Shown: positions 51,016 to 60,270 of the stretch, piece after piece
Numbering within the stretch: the stretch's first letter is position 1
Layout: each line of letters begins with the position of its first letter
Source of the DNA: Apostichopus japonicus
Lineage: Eukaryota > Echinodermata > Holothuroidea > Aspidochirotida > Stichopodidae
DNA: 64,000 bases
NCBI RefSeq assembly: GCF_037975245.1
Contig: NC_092573.1
Coordinates: forward strand, 12,794,001-12,858,000
Direction: 5' to 3'
Program-made: the position numbers and the translations under genes
Notes under the pieces: generated by a model
Database searches by the model: none
What the model was told of the DNA's origin: nothing
What the model saw: the letters and a program-made list of their open reading frames with translations, nothing else

Positions 51016-54000
51016 AGTTTTGATTGAAAAGCAACAAATTAAACTTTCACAAGGGTGATCTCTGCAACATTAAATCTTTAGGTAAAATTGTATTCTTTCA
51101 GGAGAGTTTGATTACTTGGACAAATTCACTTGACCAATACATAATATGCGCTGCATTGATCTAGGGTTAGAGTTAGGGATTAGGGTACAAACTCGCACAA
51201 CTGGTACCTGTACAAAACATCATAAGGCATTCAATAAAACAGGTCATGTCCACAAACATGCATGTATACCTTGGCAAGATACTTATCAATGCTTGACACA
51301 GATGGTGTTGTCTTGATTTTAGGTCCTTGCTGACTTTCCAAACCATTAAAACTGACTAGATTTCAGTATATTGCAGATTACCCTGGAATAGTTATATGCA
51401 ATTGTAATGTATGAGAATGGTAGACATTGGAGGAACAGGAAGTGGGTGTTTACCCTGAAATACATCAGTGATGGCGCGGTGCTGACATTTTTAAAAGTTT
51501 TTGTACGCTACGATGATTTGAGTGAAGGAGTGAACTAAATTTGTCCTCAATTTAACTTTGCACTGTGATAGTGGTAGTACTTAACTAAACCTCAAACTTT
51601 AATTAGCCAAATATGTTGTCCCAGACACTTTTCAATAACCTTAAGACTCATGGACAATTCAAATAGACAAGTTTTCTTAATTTTGCTACACGTTCAGTCA
51701 TCATGGGAATTGTAACAGTACTTTAGGCCAGGTTATACATATCAGCTGATTTGTTATGACATCTTATTATCAATAGTATCAAAAATGTATAAACATGAAG
51801 GCGAACTTTACCTACCTCTGTGCATGTATGAGGACCTCAGGCTATTGCATATTATATTGTACCATACAGCGAGTAAAAAATGTATCAGTGGAAAACCTTA
51901 ATGGCAATTTACGTCACCAATAACAAGATGGTATGTATACATGTATAATATTTAACCTAGCCTTAAAATCATTTCAACATTACTGTTGCTGTGTGTCACT
52001 TGAAGCAAAATTATCTGTTGAAAGCATTACAAAAAGATGAAAAAATATTTGATAAAATATCAGCCATATTTATATAAACATCGTATAAACTTGAGTACCA
52101 TTGTTGCTAACTTTATGAATGATCTTACAGCAGACTACATCTGAAGTTTTATAATGTGCTAACAAATTTATGCTAGAGACAGATACAATGAGATTGTTTT
52201 CCTTTAAAATTTATGTAAGTTTGTATTTTTACTCTGTGCAAGGAAATAAGCCATCAACATCCAAAGGCTGTACTGATAATCAATGCTGAGTTAACTTTAA
52301 TTTCTTGTGCAAACTCAATTAAGGTCGCAATGATAGCTGTATAGTAATACTGTACATTATCGGCTTATTAAAGTTACTGCTGAAGATCCGGTGGTCCACA
52401 ATAATTAACTCACAGATTCTGCTATTTTGCTCATTAAAGTGAGCTACAAGGACATCCAATCGAAAGAGAAAATAAACACGTTGGATGAAAGCTTCAGATA
52501 AGTTAATTACAGACTTGAAAGAGATTGTGTAGACTGTAGAAACGTTATCCACGTACAATTGATCTTAATTTGATTTCCTGGTTAAACTACCAAAAACACG
52601 ATTACGTCAAAATCCCGATCACTGCCCAGCGGAATCTTGCTGCATAGAGAGCAATGAATGCATCCCTTGTTAAAAGGTAATAAAACATAATGTGCATCCA
52701 ACCTATCACACAGTCATTATTGCAATAAAGACTATAACTTTGTAGAGATGAAAAAAGGCAGAAATCAGACCTATAAATTATACCAAAACATTCAAAATAT
52801 TTTAAAGTATGAATACTATTTCACATATTATTGTAATTTGTAAATATGATTATCTAGTACAAAAGTGGGAAACATTCTTGTATGGGTAATCACTGTTTTT
52901 TTCTTCAACATTCCACAACATTTATGTGAATTTTAATTTTGTAATTATAGTTAAAATATTTTTTCTTGACTAGAAGAAACTAAAATTTTACAGAAATATT
53001 CAAGTCCCATGTATGTAAGATCCAGTGGTGTCTAGATATAGTTGACTGCTCATAATGATGTACAGTTATACGCAAAATGTGTGCTTCATAGACACTTTGT
53101 GTAAAGTATCAAAAGTTTATTTAAAGGTAGTCAGTATAGGCACCAAATTATAGCACACTGTAATTGCTAGAAGTTTTCAAAAAGTACTTTCCTGGAGATC
53201 TTACTCTCCAAATTGTTCCCAGACATTTCAAGGAACATACAAGATGACTGAATGTCCCAGTGAGGAAAGTTTCCTCAAAGGTTGTAATAAAAATAGTTTA
53301 AGAATTTTGCCCAAAAGGAGACCATATTTGAATATCTAGCATATTTTGGGCCAATACATCATGTATGCATTCCCTTTAATCAGTTACCCACAGTCATATT
53401 ATGTAAAACTTATATCTTTCATGAGAATGAACTTTCTCTTTTAAGTCTGAAGGTAATATTGCTGTCGTTATTGTTCAATTTTACAAACATCGTATAGTCT
53501 AGTCACGACAAGCAAGCTAAAAGCGGTCGCGCATGAGACTGATTCATAATGCTATGTGCAACAATTAAAATATGAATGTATAATCTGGAATACAATTTGA
53601 AGTTAATAGATTAAACAGGAAATGTCGTTAATGATCCGAGAATGAAGGGAAGGAAGTGAGGAAGGGGAACAGTGCAGGAAAGCTAGCGTAAGCAGTTCGG
53701 AGAACTGCTACCCATACTACTGACTATATATGAATTTTAATGGGGCCATAATCGCTCCCCTTAAAAACGTCCCAAAAATCCCTCCCTATGCAAAATAGGA
53801 TACTTATTGGGGTGTGCACAATTGGTTAACTACATCACTATCCAATGGAGAAAAACTAAGATGCATGCAACACTAGATATGCTCTGTTGGAAGTTGATTA
53901 ACACATGTGTTGAATACTCTATAGCTTGCTTTATATTTTAGAAATATGGAAATTGTTTCATTTACATATATATCTATAAAAGAATTTTTTTTAGATCTGA

Positions 54001-54679
54001 CTTGCATTTTAAGCTCTAGAAATATTTGATCCAGATATTCAAACTATATACTGGTCTTGCTCATCCTAGGTTTTAATGTAATAAAACTAAAGAAAACTTA
54101 TAAGTTAGATTATTAGCTGCCCTTTGTGTAATATTTAGGTAGCTTTTTTATAAAAGACAAACAATTTGATTTATCATATCTAGCCAACATTTACACTGTA
54201 TTAGTATAAATAATGCACTTCAAGGGCACATGGCACAAATAATGTACTTCAACAGCACATGGAACAAATATGTTTGATTCAAAGATTATCACAGTCTAAA
54301 TATATTCACACACAATGTGTGTCTCGCCCTTCTTCAATATTGAGCTACTGTAACTATAGCGATGCAATCATACAATACAATGTTAATACCATTTGCCACA
54401 GCCATGCAATTTATACTCTACACATCATTGTGATATAAACTACTACCCTTATATCATTTACCATTACCATTCCATTCAAGACAGGGTATTACCTTTTGAT
54501 TATAAAATAATAAACCTTTTGATTATAAAAACCTGCCAAGAAATCTCAACTCCAGCAGATTGGCCCAGGACTGGCAGTCCACTGCCAAGTATTGCTGACA
54601 AAGGTCCCAGGGGGACTGAAAATTCCAATATATTTTCTTAACAATACTCCTTATTTGTCAATTATGAGTCATATCTTGA
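51016..54679. other. Non-genic stretch
   Basis: No supported gene. A degenerate telomere-like string GGGTTAGAGTTAGGGATTAGGG lies at 51165-51186. The 79-codon minus-strand ORF near 52319-52558 has no recognisable motif. Confidence 0.45.
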
Positions 54680-54734
54680 TATATATGTATATGTATATAT
54701 ATATATAAATAAATATATATATATATATATATAA
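54680..54734. repeat. (TA)n-rich microsatellite
   Basis: Interrupted AT repeat with GTAT and AAAT variants, directly abutting the LINE fragment. The LINE may have inserted at this tract. Confidence 0.9.
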
Positions 54735-55021
54735 ACTACAAACTCATTCTGCACGTTTTTCGTATTCTTAATGATCAATCTCCGAGTTATATGTCTGATT
54801 TAGTTAAACGCTACACGCCAGCTAGGGCATTACGGTCCCAAAGTCATCTTTCTCTAATCATTCCTCATACTAACAAAGTCACATATGGAGATTGTTCTTT
54901 TAGTGCTGCAGGTCCTAAACTCTGGAATTCTCTTCCCCATCACTTAAGAAATATCACACATATTGACACTTTTAAGAAGCACTTGAAAACTTATCTTTTT
55001 AGGCTCGAGTATGGGCATTAA
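54734..55021 (+). pseudogene. LINE reverse transcriptase C-terminal fragment
   Basis: The frame continues upstream of the first ATG (54791) without a stop to the TA tract and has no natural start. The protein has the familiar order of a LINE RT tail: YKLILHVFRILNDQSPSYMSDL, then RYTPARALRSQ, IPHTNKVTYGDCSFSAAGPKLWNSLP, and TFKKHLKTYLF near the end. This region lies C-terminal to the RT fingers and palm in CR1/L2-type ORF2 proteins. The catalytic core is absent, so the product cannot be active. The frame is intact, which suggests a recent insertion. Confidence 0.88.
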
Positions 55022-55385
55022 TCTTATTCACATTTCTTTGTTTTATTCACTTTACTGTGCCCATATTTATGTATATTTATATTTTTTATTTTCTTTATTG
55101 TGGTTTATTACCCTGTCTTATATCAGGTTTTACTTTTACTGCTGTTGTAATTACTTTTAGGTTTTCTTAAGTTTGGTATTTTTATATTTAAGGTTTTGGT
55201 TCTTTGTGCAGTGCTCTTGAGCATGTTTTACTTCTACTTTTACTGCTGTTGTTATTACTTTTAGGTTTTCTTATGTTTGGTAATTTTATATTCCAGGATT
55301 TGGTTCTTTTGTACAGTGCTCTTGAGCATGTTTTATTTCATGATAACAGCACTTTAATATATGGTATTTATTATTATTATTATTA
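54735..55385 (+). mobile_element. 3' end of a second LINE (L2/CR1-like)
   Basis: The element has a reverse transcriptase C-terminal coding fragment (to 55021), an AT-rich 3' UTR with an internal 104-bp duplication, and a 3' end ATATGGTATTTATTATTATT. That end, with a short (ATT)n tail instead of poly(A), is typical of L2/CR1-clade elements. It is heavily 5'-truncated. It lies on the opposite strand from, and is a different family to, the element at 45.4-46.7 kb. Confidence 0.82.
55132..55340 (+). repeat. 104-bp tandem duplication in LINE 3' UTR
   Basis: ACTTTTACTGCTGTTG at 55132 recurs at 55236. Both copies share TTACTTTTAGGTTTTCTTA, GTTTGGTA, TTTGGTTCTTT and CAGTGCTCTTGAGCATGTTTTA. The repeat may be a family trait or private to this copy. 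Confidence 0.92.
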
Positions 55386-55449
55386 TAAAGTTGGTTGGTT
55401 GGCGTCTATCTTGGCGCAGAGTGCTCTATGTCCATCAGAGTGCTCTATG

Positions 55450-55478
55450 TCATCAGACAACTCAGAGTTGTCTGATGA
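55450..55478. repeat. 29-nt near-perfect palindrome
   Basis: TCATCAGACAACTC, one base, then GAGTTGTCTGATGA: 14-bp perfect arms with a 1-nt centre. It overlaps stem I and the CTGATGA core of the first hammerhead and would compete with ribozyme folding in RNA. Confidence 0.97.
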
Positions 55479-55510
55479 TCGCTCAACGTGTGAAACTCTG
55501 AGTTACAACT
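55466..55510 (+). ncRNA. Hammerhead-like ribozyme motif, copy 1
   Basis: Stem I 5' strand AGTTGT (55466-55471), core CTGATGA (55472-55478), stem II CGC-TCAAC-GTG inside a U-U apposition (55479-55491), GAAAC (55492-55496), and a minimal self-complementary stem III in ACTCTGAGT (55495-55503). The predicted cleavage site is after GTT at 55504. The stem I 3' strand ACAACT (55505-55510) pairs fully with AGTTGT. This is type I topology. The very short stem III matches known Penelope/retrozyme hammerheads, which often act as dimers. The U-U base of stem II, where G-C is usual, may reduce activity. Confidence 0.55.
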
Positions 55511-55529
55511 ACTAGTGTTCCACTAGTCT

Positions 55530-55532
<3 letters not shown>

Positions 55533-55565
<33 letters not shown>
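55533..55565. repeat. (TA)n microsatellite
   Basis: AT tract of 33 bp following hammerhead copy 1. Confidence 0.95.
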
Positions 55566-55568
<3 letters not shown>

Positions 55569-55697
55569 ATAGAATGGTGGTCAATATTCACAAAGAGTGC
55601 TCTATGCCAAGGCAGAGCTAGAATATCACATAACTCGCACTGTCGCCATGGCAACCGTAAACACACACGCCTGAAGCCGAGATAGCCTATGTTGTTC

Positions 55698-55751
55698 AGT
55701 TGCCTGATGATCGGTGCGCGAGACGTACCCGTGAAACTCCGAGTAGCAGTA
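55698..55751 (+). ncRNA. Hammerhead-like ribozyme motif, copy 2
   Basis: Stem I 5' strand AGTTGC (55698-55703), core CTGATGA (55704-55710), and a strong stem II hairpin: CGG TGCG, loop CGAGA, CGTA C CCG (55712-55731; seven pairs, one bulged C). Then come GAAAC (55733-55737) and a short stem III in ACTCCGAGT (55736-55744), with predicted cleavage after GTA at 55745. The stem I 3' strand GCAGT (55746-55750) pairs with GTTGC through three Watson-Crick and two wobble pairs. Stem II again has a U-U base apposition, as in copy 1. Stem II differs in sequence between copies but keeps its pairing, which argues for selection on structure. Confidence 0.6.
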
Positions 55752-55781
55752 TGATGATAGTTTAGTTAAGTATATTATGTG

Positions 55782-55837
55782 ATATATATATATATATATA
55801 TGTGTGTGTGTATTATAAATATATATATATAAATATA

Positions 55838-55915
<78 letters not shown>

Positions 55916-55916
55916 T
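55782..55916. repeat. Long (TA)n/(TG)n microsatellite
   Basis: AT tract with a TGTGTGTG segment and several interruptions, after hammerhead copy 2. Confidence 0.95.
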
Positions 55917-57260
55917 TTTCAATACACAGAAATTGTGCCTCAGCTGAGAACAAGAGTTTCAATAATTAAACTAAAATGGCTTCAGGAAAAAAATGCTAAA
56001 CCTTTTGAATGTCTAAACATGCGTGATTAGTTGAGCTAGTGAGAACGCTAAATCATGTTTGAAATTTATTTAAAGTGTTTCACTTTCGTTCGTCAAACTG
56101 TTATTGTGATTAAAACTTGATGCTTTGAACAGAATGATTTTCAATCCTGTTGTATAGATGATGCCAAATCTTTTAAGAGTTTTTGCCTTAATCTGAAGGA
56201 TGAATCCCATAGTCAACATTCTTTTAATATTAGTTTACATCATGATATCCTTGAAAACTGCATACTGTCCTTTGGGTGTTTTATTCCCATGATCATCCAT
56301 AAACCTGACAGCCATTGCCAAAAGTGGAAGGGAAAAAAAAATTGATTTCTCAAGGGCCAAGTCATGAGCTTTTAGACCTTGCTAAAAGATGACGTTAGCG
56401 CTGAGAGAGTTGATTTTACTTTCCCAATGTCAATAAACTTTATAGGTTTAAGCAGCTGTTTACAGCAAAAACTGAATTTCAACCCCTTAATTTCAACTTT
56501 TGAGGATGATCTTAGGCAGAATTTTTCCTTCTGATATGCTATATTGAAGTGAAAACAGGATTTTTTTATTTTTTTATTTTTTTATGTGGTATTCAAAATG
56601 TAATTTACATTGTTTAAAACATTGCTAAACAAATTAAGCAGCCTCTGATGTGGCATGACAAACAACAAACAAACGTGGTACAGAAAATGCAACATGGAAT
56701 TCTAACAGATTTTTCACACAATTTAACAAGTCTTTATTTTACAACATATCAGAATCACATTTTATCCAAAGCCTTTAATCATCCTTGAATACGACTTACC
56801 AAACAGATTTGACTCAAGATTGATACTGTAACTGTACTTACAGTAAGAGTGGAATGTAAATAAATATCATTTTTATGACAGCATTACGCCTCACTCTGGT
56901 GAATCTAATTAACACCTAAGCTACAGAGCTTAATAAAGCATAAAAATGGCTAAACACATTAAAAATTAGGCCAAAGGTTATCTATCCAATGATGGTTAAT
57001 TTGTCCATAAACTCAATTCAACTAGACTTTTTAACCTTGTTTCCTCGCTTTATTATTTTTTAAAGACTGATCACATTTAATCAATTACAGTATAATCTGA
57101 CAGATCGAAGAATAGATCTAAGAGGAGTACTGTACCTCGTTAAGGGACTATATTTCTTACATTTGATTAATCTCCTTCCTAATCATTTATATCATTGTTT
57201 TAATACAATGTATGCTGGCTATGCTTAATGTCAAACTTGAGTAGTCTAGTTTAATATGAA
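55917..57260. other. Non-genic stretch
   Basis: AT-rich DNA with no supported gene. Three TTTTTTTA units lie near 56561-56584. Confidence 0.5.
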
Positions 57261-57319
57261 GGCATTTGAATGGCCATTCAAACGGCCATATAAATGGCCT
57301 TTTAAACGTCCATTTAGAT
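57261..57319. repeat. 12-bp GGCC-centred array, five units
   Basis: Successive units GGCATTTGAAT, GGCCATTCAAAC, GGCCATATAAAT, GGCCTTTTAAAC and GTCCATTTAGAT are in 12-bp register. TTTGAATGGCCATTCAAA (57265-57282) is a perfect 18-bp palindrome. The minus-strand translation gives PFIWPFEWPFK-type repeats, but no gene context supports coding. Confidence 0.88.
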
Positions 57320-57679
57320 TTTAAAACTGGACACACTTCCATCCTGCATGGCCAGATGCAAAAGCATCCGTCCATATGATAATGCTAGTATCGCCAAAAC
57401 ATAGGCGAATGCATGCCTGTGAATGACAAACTAACCCCCCCCCCTCCTCCAAAAAAAAAACAAGAAAAAATCTGTACACAGGATAACCTTATGGACTGTC
57501 GTAAAATAAAAATGTTTTATGTCTTTTGAGACTTGGACAGTTTCTAGTACTAAAGATCGAAACCACTTCCACAATCTCTCGACTGCAATTTGACCCTGGA
57601 CTGCTCATTAAGCTGAAACATCTTTGAAGCCTTCTGACTCACATATGCTGCCACTCCCTACACCTAAGCCATCACTTAC
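57320..57679. other. Non-genic stretch
   Basis: Contains a C-run then an A-run near 57435-57465. If the candidate exon to its right is real, this is minus-strand intron. Confidence 0.4.
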
Positions 57680-57792
57680 TCCATTAAATGCACAGATCAT
57701 AATCAGATTTTCAGGGAAAGGGCTTTTTACTTGTGTCCAAATATTTACATTCCACGATGTCGTAAGAGCCATCTCGACTCTGGGTTCGGCAG
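57680..57792 (-). CDS. Candidate internal exon (about 37 codons)
   Basis: Minus strand. An acceptor TTTGTAACTCTTCAG ends at 57793. The exon body is open in one frame and stops at GGA, followed by a perfect donor GTAAGTGA (57679 downward). The encoded peptide starts AEPRVEMALTTSWNVNIWTQ and continues VKSPFPENLIMICAFNG. Its composition looks protein-like. It would be entered after the first base of a codon and leave on a codon boundary. Neither neighbouring exon was found and I do not recognise the protein. If real, the surrounding DNA is intron of a minus-strand gene. Confidence 0.3.
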
Positions 57793-60195
57793 CTGAAGAG
57801 TTACAAACGTGTGATGGAACACACATTATATCAATTCAGAGCTCTTATCGAGAAGGGGTAACTTGGCATCGTCCCTCAATATGTCATGTAAATAGTAAAT
57901 ATCATAAGAACTCCTGACAGATGCCCCACAAATGCCAGTCGTCTTGAAACGTGGGATGATAAATGTCAACGTTTTTTTTGGCTGAAATTTTTTTTTGGGG
58001 GGGGGCTTGCCTTGTCGTATTGAAAGCACTGGAAGGGATCAAGATTTGGGTATCGTGAGAAAACCAACAAATTGAATGTGCGTTCGTTTTTAAGAATTGA
58101 TGGTACCTGTTTTTCAGCCTGTACATAACAGGATCAAGTAAAATAGTACCTGTTTTGAGTGCTGTATTCAGATAAACCAGCTGTGGTGGCATACATTAAG
58201 AAAACTTCTATCCAAGTTACCAGTGTGAGAAAATTAACCAAAATACAAAAAAAAAAAAAAAAAAAAATGTTTTTGGTTTGAATGGAAACCTATTTAAATA
58301 TAACATAGAAGCCAGGTTATCTTCTGTTTGCAGGAAGTAAATTATTGAGGGTACTAACTTTTATTTCTCATTTTTGCAGTGCAAATCAATCACCTAACTC
58401 AAAGGGTAATTAACATTTGTTTCTAAAGATATTGGCCTGATGTTCAGCATAGAAGACCACTTCTTGGTGAATAGCATCACGCAACTAATAGGCAGCTTAC
58501 TGTTACATCCTCACTTAATAAATCAAACACTGTAAGTTTTCTGTTCGATATAACCATGTCTTCAACGAACGAAAAACACCCGCAATCCGTAGCTGCGATC
58601 ATAGTTTAACACAACAAAATAAAATACACATGAACAGCTGTGTAGAAAACCTTCATCTTTGGAATCAAATTTCACATGAAAAACAGCATGTTTCAATGCG
58701 AACATCCTGTGAAAAATGTGTGGAAACCTATCTAAATGGCACAAAGTGAGACATTAATGTGTGTGTCAAACCGTGGCAAGTCCGAGAAAATCCAGTCCAA
58801 GAAATATATAATACATAGACAACTTGGAAATTTCTGTGTCACAGGAAATTCCTGCTAGTTCAAAAATTTCACACATCGGATTTCTTATCATGGGAACGTT
58901 ACAGATTCCTGTGCCAAATTGAGTTATGGGGACTTGCAACGTCACTTTCTTGAAGTCTGAGACAATGTGTGGTAATGTGTGTCAAAGGGTGAAAACTTGC
59001 AATTTATACCAGGCAGGTATCAAGTCATTTGTGTGTTAAAATAACACAATTGCATGCAAAATCTCTGTGATTTCCTGGGATTATCATACATTTCTACAGG
59101 TGAATTTGATACCTGTTACACAAGTTTGTTTTTAAACTATTTTCACAACGGGTAATCTGTGACACATGCCATGGATTAAATGGCTTATGTAGTTCTGGAA
59201 AGATGTCAGTGTATACTCAACTGCCAAGAGGACAAGATAAAATATCCTTTCAATTCTAACACTTTACATCATATCACTGAACTGTAATTATGCTGTGACT
59301 AAATACCCACAGCTTGCGGGCTGTGTAAAGAATGAAGTTGGTGAATCCATTACTGTAAGAGGAGTGTCCATCCATGGTTGAGGACAGTTCTTTATGTAAA
59401 CACCATTCTAGGCTACTTGAACCCTTCTGTTACCAAGCATTAATGTAAGTATATACATACATACGATATATATATACATACGATAACATCATATCAGTTC
59501 ATCTTGTCCTTACTTGACCTAAGAATTATGTTAGAACTTTGGCTCTGGATGCACTGCAGAACTCAGCTTTAAAATACTTACTTTTCAAAATATCAATTTT
59601 GGATTGGAGTCCACATGACAACTAACAAGGCACCTTCTCCTTAATAAAGAAAATGAATTTTGATGTCAACGATTAAAAATGCATAATGTTGCCATATGTT
59701 AGTAATCATTGAACAGTTTGGAGAGTGGATGGGGAAGGGGGGAAAATCAAGCCATGATCTAATAAGAAGTGGAAATCAGTATTAATCAAGATCTGAATAA
59801 ATATGGGCAACAACAGAGCTGGAGAAAACAAAAATTTTCCTCTACAGTCAAACCTTACAAATTATCCCATTTTTAAAAGGCATGCTTTTTTTTAAAAATA
59901 TTTCATTTGCCACTGGTTAATATCAAGGACAAATGCTGACAGTTTGATAATCAAGTATATCAACATCTCCAGAAGTGTACCTTCTGGAAAGTTTTAGCAC
60001 TTTTAGCAACCAGCCAATTGGGCACAATAGTATAGATGACCTTTTGGGCAAACTTTTTAAGGAATATATTACTTAATATATAATTACACATAATTACATA
60101 ATTATTTAATGCTTGATGATGATTTATCCTTGAATCAACAAGACTTTTAAAAGTCACCAGCTGGCAAAAGTGCTGTAAGCTATTACTACCACCTA
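57793..60195. other. Non-genic stretch
   Basis: T-run plus G-run near 57970-58007, a 21-base A-run at 58247-58267 and an ATAC microsatellite near 59452-59484. The ORFs near 57902-58192 and 58562-58744 have splice-like edges but no convincing coding content. Confidence 0.45.
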
Positions 60196-60245
<50 letters not shown>

Positions 60246-60270
60246 TTACTACTACTATTACTACTACTAG
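60196..60270. repeat. (TAC)n trinucleotide microsatellite
   Basis: About 25 TAC/ACT triplets with two ATT interruptions. Poly-Ser and poly-Val ORFs across it are artefacts. Confidence 0.96.

Larger units (their letters stand above)
55417..55781 (+). mobile_element. Retrozyme / Penelope-like repeat pair with hammerheads
   Basis: Two related segments of about 241 bp are arranged head to tail. AGAGTGCTCTATG occurs at 55418-55430 (partly), 55437-55449 and 55594-55606. Each segment carries a hammerhead-like motif and is followed by a (TA)n tract. There is no ORF. Tandem hammerheads about 150-400 bp apart are the hallmark of metazoan retrozymes, and Penelope-like elements carry the same ribozyme class in their terminal repeats. 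The pair lies directly beside the 3' tail of the LINE. Outer boundaries are approximate. Confidence 0.5.

Noticed and set aside
55626-55922. 98-aa minus-strand ORF
   Set aside because: Half of it is TA-repeat translation, and the rest is antisense to the hammerhead unit.
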